In this document: positions 42,396-50,297 of the stretch, piece after piece
Numbering within the stretch: the stretch's first letter is position 1
How the letters are laid out: each line of letters opens with the position of its first letter
Source of the DNA: Pilimelia columellifera
Lineage (GTDB): Bacteria; Actinomycetota; Actinomycetes; Mycobacteriales; Micromonosporaceae
DNA: 64,000 bases
NCBI RefSeq assembly: GCF_039532605.1
Contig: NZ_BAAARY010000014.1
Coordinates: 40,664-104,663, forward strand
Reading direction: 5' to 3'
Notes under the pieces: model-generated
Told to the model about the DNA's origin: nothing
The model's database searches: none
Seen by the model: the letters and a program-made list of their open reading frames with translations, nothing else
Translations under genes and position numbers: made by a program

Positions 42396-43811
42396 TCAGG
42401 TGAGGCTGACGCCCGGTTGCGCCGGCATCCAGCGACCGGACCATACTCCGTCGGCGATGAGGAAGTAGGTCGCGCCGTTCATGACGGTCCGGCGGGTGGA
42501 ACGCGCATGCGACGCCGCATGCAGCCTGAAGGGTTTCGATGTCTCGCGCGCGCCGTACCGGTTGAAGGTGAATCCGACGTAGGTTCCCGCCTGGAACCTG
42601 ACGAGCCGCGAGGGAACGAACTCGTGAGAATCGGTTGACAGTTTGACGAAGGCCTTCGCGTGGAGCTCGCGAATCCAGTGGCCTGCGGCTGTTCCACTGT
42701 CGACCCGCAACCACACGCCCGCCGATCCGCGCACCCGGTGCCGGGACCCGATAGCGATCGCCTCGGCGGCGGGGAGCCGGAAGCTGCGGACTTCCACCAC
42801 CCGGCGGCCACTGTCGAGCCGGAGCGCCTGGTGACTTCCGGCCGCGAGATATCCCCGGCCGCCGAGCTGCGCCGCGGGATAGTCGTCCAACATACGGTCA
42901 GCGTGGACGGCGAACGTCGCGTCACCGGTCATCCGGAAGAGCTGATACAGCTGCGCTACATGGACCGTGTGGTAGTCGGTGTACGCGTGCCCAGGGTGGG
43001 AGAGGCAGTACCGGCTCAGCCAGCCGGGCTGCCGCAGGTTTGACAGATGGGCCGCGACGGTGGTCACGGCGCCCTGGAACAGCGCCGTCGCCACCTCCGA
43101 CCGCCTGCTCCGCAGGTAGTCGTACACGCCGTAGATGGCGAAGATGTGGCCGTTGAAGGCGCGGTCCGGGTGCGGGTGCTTCGCGTACTCCTCGAACCAC
43201 AGGTAGCCGCGTTCGACGTCAGTGGTCCAGGGCGTCCCGGCGCCGCGGCGGACGGTGAAGCTGTTGAAAATCTTCTCCACCGCGTCGGCGTACCGCGTCT
43301 TCCCGGTGACGGCGTGCAGGCGCACGAAGGCGCTGAGCGCCTGGCCCTGGGCCATCGCCGAGTACCACGGGGCCACCATCAGGTCGCTTCGGTCGCCGTG
43401 GAGGGCCCAGTCGAAGGAGTACGGAAAGTAGATGGCGCCGGTGGAGTGAACGGCGTTGGCGAGCAACCGCTCCGCGTGCGCCTCGACGCGGGCCAGGTAG
43501 CGCGGGTCGCCGTTGTGGCGGTAGCTGCTGAGACGGGTCAGCATGAACTGGGCCTGTAGCACCGGATGGTCGAACGCGCGACCGCCGATCACCCGCACCG
43601 AGACACCGTGGCGATCGTAGGTCCATGTGCCGTCCAGCGGGCCGGCGCCGTTGGCGTGGTAGGGGAGCTTGTCAGGTGTGATCGCCAGCACCTGGTAGTT
43701 GGTCCGTCGAAAGTCTGCCGCCGACGCGCCAGCCGCCGTCGACAGTCCTGAGCCCAACAGAACTGCCAACAAGAGCATTGTCAGCGAACTTCTCAGCCTC
43801 GGCCGGAACAT
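42396..43811 (-). CDS. Secreted D-glucuronyl C5-epimerase family protein (copy 1)
   Basis: A 471-aa exported protein. ATG 43811 has GGAG five bases upstream and begins a signal peptide (FRPRLRSSLTMLLLAVLLGSG). The body carries the C-terminal catalytic domain of D-glucuronyl C5-epimerases: LQAQFMLTRLSSY, FPYSFDWALHGDR, PWYSAMAQGQALSAFVRL, GYLWFEEYAKHP, FNGHIFAIYGVYDYL and LRQPGWLSRYCLSHPGH. A C-terminal beta-rich module follows, ending MNGATYFLIADGVWSGRW. In animals the family converts glucuronate to iduronate in heparan; bacterial substrates are largely unknown. The adjacent paralogue shares this architecture. Confidence 0.85.
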   Translation of the reverse strand: MFRPRLRSSLTMLLLAVLLGSGLSTAAGASAADFRRTNYQVLAITPDKLPYHANGAGPLDGTWTYDRHGVSVRVIGGRAFDHPVLQAQFMLTRLSSYRHNGDPRYLARVEAHAERLLANAVHSTGAIYFPYSFDWALHGDRSDLMVAPWYSAMAQGQALSAFVRLHAVTGKTRYADAVEKIFNSFTVRRGAGTPWTTDVERGYLWFEEYAKHPHPDRAFNGHIFAIYGVYDYLRSRRSEVATALFQGAVTTVAAHLSNLRQPGWLSRYCLSHPGHAYTDYHTVHVAQLYQLFRMTGDATFAVHADRMLDDYPAAQLGGRGYLAAGSHQALRLDSGRRVVEVRSFRLPAAEAIAIGSRHRVRGSAGVWLRVDSGTAAGHWIRELHAKAFVKLSTDSHEFVPSRLVRFQAGTYVGFTFNRYGARETSKPFRLHAASHARSTRRTVMNGATYFLIADGVWSGRWMPAQPGVSLT

Positions 43812-43928
43812 CAGGACTCCGTTGTCGCGAATGGAAGCAGACGAATGTCGGGCCGCCTCAGTCTGCACATACTCACATGAAACGGATTGTTCGTCTGAAC
43901 GTCAAACGATAGTGAATGCTGTTTGCGT

Positions 43929-45329
43929 TCAGGTCAGGGTGAGACCGGGCTGCGCCGGCACCCAGCGACCGGCCCATACTCCGTCGGCGATGAGGAAGTA
44001 GGTCGCGCCGTTCATGACGGTGCGCCGCGTCGCGTGAGCGCTCGAGGGCTCCCGCAGCCTGAACGGCTTCGGCGTCGTCCGTAGGCCATACCTGTCGAAT
44101 GCGAATCCGACGTAACGCCCGGCCCTGAAGGTCACGAGCCGGCGCGGAATGAAGTCGTGCGTGTCGACCGACAGTTTGATGAACGCTCTGGGGTGAAGCT
44201 CGCGGACCCAGTAACCGGCGGCCGTGCCGCTGCCGATCTGTAGCCACACGCCGGCCAGTCCACTGACCCGGTGTCGAGACTTCACCGTGACCGCCTGGGC
44301 GGCCGGAAGGAGGAAGGTTCGCGTGGCGACCGTCCGACGATCACGGTCGAGATGGAGCGCCTCGTGACTGCCGGCCGCGAGGTAGCCGTGACCGCCGGCC
44401 TGGTCCGCGGGATAGTCGTCGATCAGGCGGTCTGCCTGGACGGCGAACGTCGCGTCACCGGTGATCCGGTGGAGCTGGTAGAGCTGCCCGACGTGGTCGG
44501 CGTGATAGTTGACATACCCGTGCTGCGGGTGGGTGCGGCAGTACCGGCTCAGCCAGCCCGGTTGACGCAGGTTTGACAGATGAGCGGCGACGGTGGTGAT
44601 ACCGCCCTGCATCAGCGCCTTGGCGGTGGCGGACCGGGTGCTCAGAAAGTAGTCGTAGAGCCCGTAGATCGCGTAGATGTGTCCGTTGTAGGTGCGGTCG
44701 GGCCCCGGGTGCTTGGCGTACTCCTCGAACCACAGATACCCGGCATCGATCTCGGTCGTCCAGGGCGACCCACCGCCGCGCAGCACGGTGAAGCTCGCAA
44801 AAATCTTCTCCGCGGCTGTGGCGTAGCGCGGATTTCTGGTGATGGCGTGGAGGCGCACGAACGCGCTGAGCGCCTGGCCCTGCGCCATCGCCGAGAACCA
44901 CGGGGCGGTCATCATGTCGCCGGTGTCGTGGTGAAGAGCCCAGTCGAACGCGTACGGGAAGTAGATCGCGCCGTTGGCGCTGACCGCGTTGCCCAGCAGT
45001 CGCTGCGCGTGCGCCTCGACACGGGCCAGGTACCGCGGGTCGCGGTTGAGTCGGTAGCTGCTGAGGCGGCTCAGCATGAACTGGGCCTGGAACACCGGGT
45101 GGTCGAACTTTCGACCGCCGACGAGACGCATGGCGATGCCGTGCTCGTCAAAGGTTCCGGCGCCGTCCAGCGGACCAGGCGCGCTGGCGTTGTACGGGAG
45201 CCGGTCAGGCGGAAGCGTCAGAATGCGGTAGTCGGTACGCCGGTAGTCTGCCGCGTCGACGGGGAACGCCGGTGATCCGACGTTGACTGTCGCCATCAAC
45301 ACGAGCGCGGCGACGATGCCCTTGAACAT
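43929..45329 (-). CDS. Secreted D-glucuronyl C5-epimerase family protein (copy 2)
   Basis: A 466-aa paralogue of the gene downstream, with its own signal peptide (FKGIVAALVLMATVNVG). Blocks correspond one to one: FQAQFMLSRLSSY, FPYAFDWALHHDTGD, PWFSAMAQGQALSAFVRL, YLWFEEYAKHPGPD, YNGHIYAIYGLYDYF, and the same final module MNGATYFLIADGVWAGRW. Long stretches are identical, so the pair is a tandem duplication with many substitutions. Both keep the aromatic and acidic residues of the family core. It lies 117 bases upstream of copy 1 on the same strand and could share a promoter with it. Confidence 0.85.
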   Translation of the reverse strand: MFKGIVAALVLMATVNVGSPAFPVDAADYRRTDYRILTLPPDRLPYNASAPGPLDGAGTFDEHGIAMRLVGGRKFDHPVFQAQFMLSRLSSYRLNRDPRYLARVEAHAQRLLGNAVSANGAIYFPYAFDWALHHDTGDMMTAPWFSAMAQGQALSAFVRLHAITRNPRYATAAEKIFASFTVLRGGGSPWTTEIDAGYLWFEEYAKHPGPDRTYNGHIYAIYGLYDYFLSTRSATAKALMQGGITTVAAHLSNLRQPGWLSRYCRTHPQHGYVNYHADHVGQLYQLHRITGDATFAVQADRLIDDYPADQAGGHGYLAAGSHEALHLDRDRRTVATRTFLLPAAQAVTVKSRHRVSGLAGVWLQIGSGTAAGYWVRELHPRAFIKLSVDTHDFIPRRLVTFRAGRYVGFAFDRYGLRTTPKPFRLREPSSAHATRRTVMNGATYFLIADGVWAGRWVPAQPGLTLT

Positions 45330-45371
45330 CCGCTGGCGCCAGTGGGTTCGCTCGATGTCGCCACGCCCCCC

Positions 45372-45914
45372 TCAGGTGAGCCGGCGCAGCAGGGTCGTCA
45401 CCCGGGACGGGTCGAACGACGGCGGCTCGTGGTCCCCGACCCACTCACGCAGCTCCGCGTGACGCGGGTGGGCCGGGTCGGCGACGGCGGCGACGAACTC
45501 GGCGTAGCCGCTCGCCCCACCGATGTCCTCGGGCGGGCACTGGCCCGCGCCGTCCACGCACACCGGGTACCGCTGGGCAGGGTCGGCGGCCACGACGTCC
45601 TCGACGGTGATCTCGTGTTCCCACCAGTCCCCGAAGTCGTAGGTGTAGCCGAAGCGGGTGTCCTTGCCGGCGACGGCGTCGAGGCGGTGGTCCAGCTCGT
45701 CGGCCGCGTCGAGCAGGCCGTCAGGGTCGGGCGCGCCGTAGGTGACGCCGTCGATGTCGAAGGAGTGCAGGTGACAGTCCTGCCACCCGACGGCGTATTG
45801 GATCACCCGGTGCACCCGGTCGAGGGTGTAGCCGGCGGGGACGAGGACCCGGCGCCACACTGGCGGGGTCACGTCGGACAGTTCGATGCGCAGGGCGTAG
45901 ATGTGTCGAGTCAT
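45372..45914 (-). CDS. pRiA4b ORF-3-like protein
   Basis: A 180-aa protein of the plasmid pRiA4b ORF3 family: IYALRIELSDVTPPVWRRVLVP, split here as IYALRIELSDV and PPVWRRVLVPAGYTLDRVH, then IQYAVGWQDCHLHSFDI, FGYTYDFGDWWEHEI and CPPEDIGGASGYAEFV. The family is widespread and often linked to mobile elements. Its function is unknown, though an adaptor or nucleic-acid role has been suggested. The ribosome site GAAGG precedes ATG 45914. Confidence 0.88.
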   Translation of the reverse strand: MTRHIYALRIELSDVTPPVWRRVLVPAGYTLDRVHRVIQYAVGWQDCHLHSFDIDGVTYGAPDPDGLLDAADELDHRLDAVAGKDTRFGYTYDFGDWWEHEITVEDVVAADPAQRYPVCVDGAGQCPPEDIGGASGYAEFVAAVADPAHPRHAELREWVGDHEPPSFDPSRVTTLLRRLT

Positions 45915-46150
45915 GGTGACTCAACCTTCACCCATCGACGCCAGCCGCGCCTAGCCTTTCGCGCATGATCTTTCGCCCGGGGCTGGCCCGCCGGCAGGGA
46001 GGCTGGCCCGGACAGCGCGGCGGGGTGGCCGCCCCGCCGGCGCGCCGCAGCGCCTACGCTGGCGGTGTCGTCAGCCCGGCTCGTCGCGGCGCAGCGGGAC
46101 CGGCTACGGCCGGCGCGCCGGGGCCGGCCGCGTTCAGGAGGAAATCGCGC

Positions 46151-46270
46151 ATGATCTGTCGAGCGTGTCGGAAGCGACAGCATGACAAGTGCCGCGGCGG
46201 GTCCTGGTGCGACTGCCAGCACCGGCCGCCGACCCCGACGCCGCCGGCGACCGGAGCGCCCGGTGAATGA
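46151..46270 (+). CDS. 39-aa cysteine-rich small protein
   Basis: A short ORF below usual gene-finding limits. ATG 46151 is preceded by a near-perfect AGGAGGAAAT ribosome site. The peptide contains CRACRKRQHDKCRGG and WCDCQH, giving five Cys and two His in 25 residues (C-x2-C...H-x3-C...C-x-C-x-H), then a Pro-rich tail. This looks like a compact zinc-binding knuckle. Its last eight bases overlap the start of the RibD-like gene, so translation is likely coupled. No named family is recalled. Confidence 0.65.
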   Translation: MICRACRKRQHDKCRGGSWCDCQHRPPTPTPPATGAPGE

Positions 46271-47024
46271 GCCGATCGTCAGGCTCTGGCCGGGGCCGGA
46301 CCCGACACCGTTGGGCGACGAGGCGCTCATTGAGGCGTACGCGCCCCACCAACCCGCGGAGCTACGGGTCAACTTCGTCACCAGCCTCGACGGGGCGGTC
46401 GCGATCGACGGGCTGTCCGCGGGCCTGTCGGGTCCGGCCGACAAACGGGTGTTCGGGGTGCTGCGGATGCGCTGCGACGCGCTCCTGGTCGGCGCCGGAA
46501 CCGTGCGCGACGAGGGCTACCGGGCAGTGCGCCTGGACGCCCGTCGCCGGGCCTGGCGAACCGCCCAGGGCCGGGCGCCGTTCCCGGTGCTGGTCGTGGT
46601 CTCCCGGTCCCTGGCGTTGGATCCGACCTCGGCGCCGTTCGCCGAAGCCCCGGTCCGGCCGGTCGTGCTGACCTGCGCGAACGCCCCAGCCGACCGACGG
46701 ACCGCGCTGGCCCGGGTCGCCGACGTCATCGCCGTCGGCGAACAGGACGTGGACCTGGGCGCCGGCGTGCAGCAGCTGCGTGAGCGGGGCCTCGCCGAGC
46801 TGCTCAGCGAAGGCGGTCCGCAGCTGTTCGGGGCGTTGACGGGGGCGGATCTCGTCGACGAGCTGTGCCTGACCGTCGCGCCGCTGCTGGCTGGTCCAGG
46901 CGCCGGCCGGATCACCGCCGGCGAGCCGGTGGCCCCACAGACGTTGGCGCTGCGGCAACTGCTCGCGGCCGGCGACCTGCTGCTGACCCGGTACGGACGC
47001 TCAGCCGGCGCCGCGGGCCCGTAG
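46263..47024 (+). CDS. RibD C-terminal/dihydrofolate-reductase-like reductase
   Basis: A 253-aa Rossmann-like reductase of the pyrimidine (riboflavin) reductase group: LRVNFVTSLDGAVAIDG, LRMRCDALLVGAGTVRDEGY, VLVVVSRSLALD and GLAELLSEGGPQLFGAL, split by short loops. The N-terminal deaminase domain of full RibD is absent. It probably uses NADPH to reduce a ribosylaminopyrimidine or a related compound; no other riboflavin genes are nearby. The start is GTG 46263, inside the 3' end of the Cys-rich small gene. Confidence 0.82.
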   Translation: MNEPIVRLWPGPDPTPLGDEALIEAYAPHQPAELRVNFVTSLDGAVAIDGLSAGLSGPADKRVFGVLRMRCDALLVGAGTVRDEGYRAVRLDARRRAWRTAQGRAPFPVLVVVSRSLALDPTSAPFAEAPVRPVVLTCANAPADRRTALARVADVIAVGEQDVDLGAGVQQLRERGLAELLSEGGPQLFGALTGADLVDELCLTVAPLLAGPGAGRITAGEPVAPQTLALRQLLAAGDLLLTRYGRSAGAAGP

Positions 47025-47219
47025 CCGCCGCAGCATCCGGGCGTCGCCGAAGCCGACCACGTGGGAGGCGCGCTCGACCGACTCCCCCGCGCCGATCAGC
47101 GCCTCAGCCCGTTCCGATCGCAGCGCCTGGCGCACCGACCCGACAGACGCGATCCGGTCCGACGCCGGACCGATCCGGTCACCGCTGGGACTCGCCAGGC
47201 GCAGGACGTCAGATCAGTG
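47001..47219 (-). pseudogene. Possible AraC-type HTH relic
   Basis: The minus frame ending at 47001 reads RQALRSERAEALIGAGES and then VERASHVVGFGDARMLRRLRARG. The VxxxAxxVGFGDARxLRR pattern resembles the second helix-turn-helix of AraC/GlxA-type regulators. An in-frame stop lies just upstream near 47220, so only about 72 codons remain. It overlaps the 3' end of the RibD-like gene. Tentative. Confidence 0.3.
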
Positions 47220-47347
47220 TCCGCCGGACGGTGCGCGGCCGACGTGGGGTGGAACAGCGCCTGACCTGTTCGGACACGGCTGTTATGCGAGGGGCGGCCC
47301 TGGTGCCGGGCGCGGCGCCGTCACCGGTGTCGGACCGGTACGGCACG

Positions 47348-49111
47348 ATGGCGGGCGTGCCTGCGGACAGCGAACACGTCAGCCAGAGCGGCGGCCAGCC
47401 GGTCGGCCGGGTGCTGGGCACCGCCGACGCCACCCCGTTGCAGTTCTGGACGGCCGTCTCCCCCGGTAGTTACCTACAGCTCGACGATGTCGTCGTCACC
47501 CGCCGTGAGCTGCCGGGACGGGAGCCGGTGACAATCGCCGGGGTGGTCACGGCGGTCCGCGCCCGGCACGAGGGCGCCCAGTTCGACTCGGATGTTTTCG
47601 CCATCGCCGACGGGATGCTGCCGGCGCAGGTGCAGGAGGCGGCTGAGATCACCGTCACCCGGGTCGACCCGGAGGTGTATGTGCCGCCGACGCCGGGGGC
47701 GCCGGTGCTGCGGGCCACCGGATCGCTACGGGACGCGGCGCTGCACTTCGACCGGATGAGCCGGCCGGTGCCGATCGGGACCGGCCGGGACGGCCAGCCC
47801 ACCTACGTCAACGCCGATTTCCTCGACGGGACCCGCGGCGCCCACGTCTCCATCTCCGGCATCTCGGGGGTGGCGACCAAGACCAGCTTCGCGACGTTCC
47901 TGCTGTACTCGGTGTTCCAGTCGGGCGTCCTGGGGGTCGACGGCGTCAACGCCAAGGCGTTGATCTTCAATGTGAAGGGCGAGGACCTGCTCTTCCTCGA
48001 CCATCCCAACAACCGGCTCGACGCCGCCACCACCGCCGCCTACGCCCGGCTCGGCCTGCCTGCCGGGCCGTTCCCGGATGTGCGGGTCCACGCCCCGCCT
48101 CGCGCCGGCGACTCCACCGGCACGCCCGACGTGTCCAGCCGGACCACCGGCGTCGACAGCTTCTACTGGACGCTCGCCGAGTTCTGCGCCAAACGCCTCC
48201 TGCCCTACGTGTTCGCCGACTCCGACGACGAACGCCAGCAGTACACGATGGTCGTGCACGCCGTCACCGCGCAGCTGGCCAGGTTGGCCACGCCCGCCGA
48301 CGGCGGGATCAGCCTCGACGGTGTCCGGATCGGCGACTACGGGACCCTGGTGGACCACCTGGTCGACCAGCTCTCGGACGAGGAGACCCGCGGGATCTGG
48401 TCCGGCAGCGCCGTGAGCCTGGGCACCGTCAACGCGTTCGCCCGGCGGCTCATCAACAGCAAACGGGACCTGTCCCGGCTGATCCGCGGCGACCTCGCCG
48501 GACGGCGGCCCCACGAGATCAACACCAGCGAGAGCGCGCAGGTGACCGTCGTCGACCTGCACAACCTGCCCGACCGGGCGCAACGGTTCGTCGTCGGCGT
48601 GACCCTCAAGACCGAGTTCGAACGCAAGGAGAGGGCCGGCACCGCCAAGCCGCTGCTGTTCGTGGTCCTCGACGAGCTGAACAAGTACGCCCCGCGCGAG
48701 GGCACGTCGCCGATCAAGGAGGTGCTGCTCGACATCGCCGAGCGGGGCCGTTCGATGGGCGTCATCCTGGTCGGGGCGCAGCAGACGGCGTCCGAGGTGG
48801 AGCGGCGGATCGTCACGAACTCGGCGGTGCGGGTCGTCGGCCGGCTCGACCCGGCCGAGGCGTCCCGGCCCGAGTACGGGTTCCTACCGCCGGCGCAGCG
48901 GCAACGGGTGCTGCTGGCCCGGCCCGGCACCATGTTCGTCAACCAGCCGGACATCCCGGTGCCGTTGTGTCTGGAGTTCCCGTTCCCGGCGTGGGCGACG
49001 AGGCACTCGGAGGCCGGCCCGCCGCCGTCGGCGACGCTGCGCTCGATCACCCAGTCGGCCGACCCGTTCGCCGTGGTGGGCGCCGCGTCGACCGACGACA
49101 TCCCGTTCTAG
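47348..49111 (+). CDS. HerA-like DNA-translocase ATPase
   Basis: A 587-aa ATPase. An N-terminal HerA-type barrel (about 15-115: PLQFWTAVSPGSYLQLDDVVV) is followed by a RecA/FtsK-like core. The P-loop is SGISGVATKTSF with Lys178; the position before Lys is Thr and not Gly, a variant seen in this bacterial subgroup. Walker B is LLFVVLDELNKYAPRE, followed by VILVGAQQTASEV and RVVGRLDPAEAS. Archaeal HerA pumps DNA for the NurA nuclease during end resection. Here the next genes are sbcD, sbcC and a NurA-like gene, which strongly supports that role. ATG 47348 is chosen; GTG 47357 is equally possible. Confidence 0.82.
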   Translation: MAGVPADSEHVSQSGGQPVGRVLGTADATPLQFWTAVSPGSYLQLDDVVVTRRELPGREPVTIAGVVTAVRARHEGAQFDSDVFAIADGMLPAQVQEAAEITVTRVDPEVYVPPTPGAPVLRATGSLRDAALHFDRMSRPVPIGTGRDGQPTYVNADFLDGTRGAHVSISGISGVATKTSFATFLLYSVFQSGVLGVDGVNAKALIFNVKGEDLLFLDHPNNRLDAATTAAYARLGLPAGPFPDVRVHAPPRAGDSTGTPDVSSRTTGVDSFYWTLAEFCAKRLLPYVFADSDDERQQYTMVVHAVTAQLARLATPADGGISLDGVRIGDYGTLVDHLVDQLSDEETRGIWSGSAVSLGTVNAFARRLINSKRDLSRLIRGDLAGRRPHEINTSESAQVTVVDLHNLPDRAQRFVVGVTLKTEFERKERAGTAKPLLFVVLDELNKYAPREGTSPIKEVLLDIAERGRSMGVILVGAQQTASEVERRIVTNSAVRVVGRLDPAEASRPEYGFLPPAQRQRVLLARPGTMFVNQPDIPVPLCLEFPFPAWATRHSEAGPPPSATLRSITQSADPFAVVGAASTDDIPF

Positions 49112-49120
49112 GAGGGTGAG

Positions 49121-50272
49121 ATGAAGATCCTGCACACCTCCGACTGGCACGTCGGCAAGGTGCTCAAGGGCAAGCCGAGGCTGGCCGAGCACATCGCGGT
49201 GCTCGCCGAGGTCGTGGCCGTGGCCCGGGAGGAGCGCCCCGACCTGGTCATCGTCGCCGGCGACCTGTACGACACCGCCGCGCCCGTCCCGGACGCGGTG
49301 CGGGTGGTCACCCGGGCGTTGACCGCCCTGCGCGCCACTGGCGCCGACGTGGTCGCCATCGGCGGCAACCACGACAACGGGCCGGCCCTGGACGCGCTGC
49401 GCCCCTGGGCGGACGCCGCCGGCATCACGCTGCGCGGGGCGGTGCGCGATAGCGCCGCCGAGCACGTCGTCACCGGCGCGACCGCCGGCGGCGAACGGTG
49501 GCGGGTGGCGGCGTTGCCGTTCCTGTCCCAGCGGTACGCGGTCCGGGCCATCGAGATGTACGAGCTGACCGCCGCCGAGGCCACCCAGACGTACGCCGAC
49601 CACCTGCGCCGGGTCATCGCGGCGCTCACCGCAGACTTCGGCAGCGACGACGCCGTCGACCTGGTCGCCGCGCACCTGACCGTCGTCGGCGGGAAAAGCG
49701 GCGGCGGCGAGCGCGACGCGCACACCGTCCTGGGCTACGCGGTCCCGGCCACCGTCTTCCCCAGCTCCGCCCGCTACGTGGCGCTGGGGCACCTGCACCG
49801 GCCGCAGCAGGTCATCGGCCCATGCCCGATCCGGTACAGCGGCAGCCCGCTCGCGATCGACTTCGGCGAGGAGGAGAACACGCCGTCGGTGACGATCGTC
49901 GAGGTCACCAACGCGACGGCGGCACGCACCCGGCTGATCCCGATCACGGCGGCGCGGGCGCTGCGGACCGTCCGCGGGACGTTGCGGGAGTTGGCCGCCG
50001 TCGACGCGGGCGAGGCATGGCTGCGGGTGTTCCTGCGCGAGGCGCCCCGGGCCGGGCTGCGGGAGCAGGCCCAGGAGCTGCTGCCGGCCGCCGTGGAGAT
50101 CCGCATCGACCCGGACTTCCTGCCCACGTCGGACACCGCCGTCCGGGCGGCGGCGCGGGCCGGACGCTCCCCCGGCGAGCTGTTCGCGGACTACCTGACC
50201 GTGCGCGGCAACGCCGACGACGACGGCGTCCGCGAACTGTTCGACCATCTCCACGAGGAGGCGGCGCAGTGA
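49121..50272 (+). CDS. sbcD: SbcD/Mre11-like nuclease subunit
   Basis: A 383-aa calcineurin-fold nuclease. Metal-binding motifs are in order: LHTSDWHVGK (Asp8, His10), VAGDLYDTAAP, IGGNHDNGPAL, a late VAAHLTVVGG and ALGHLHRPQ. As Mre11 it cuts DNA ends and hairpins together with SbcC. ATG 49121 has GGAGG five bases upstream and lies nine bases after the HerA-like stop. It is part of a six-gene run in one direction. Confidence 0.93.
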   Translation: MKILHTSDWHVGKVLKGKPRLAEHIAVLAEVVAVAREERPDLVIVAGDLYDTAAPVPDAVRVVTRALTALRATGADVVAIGGNHDNGPALDALRPWADAAGITLRGAVRDSAAEHVVTGATAGGERWRVAALPFLSQRYAVRAIEMYELTAAEATQTYADHLRRVIAALTADFGSDDAVDLVAAHLTVVGGKSGGGERDAHTVLGYAVPATVFPSSARYVALGHLHRPQQVIGPCPIRYSGSPLAIDFGEEENTPSVTIVEVTNATAARTRLIPITAARALRTVRGTLRELAAVDAGEAWLRVFLREAPRAGLREQAQELLPAAVEIRIDPDFLPTSDTAVRAAARAGRSPGELFADYLTVRGNADDDGVRELFDHLHEEAAQ

Positions 50273-50297
50273 CCGGACGACCACACGGGCGCCGGCG

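Noticed and set aside
46865..47347. HerA-like frame extended upstream to 46865
   Set aside because: The added residues overlap the RibD-like gene and are low complexity. HerA-like sequence begins after 47348.
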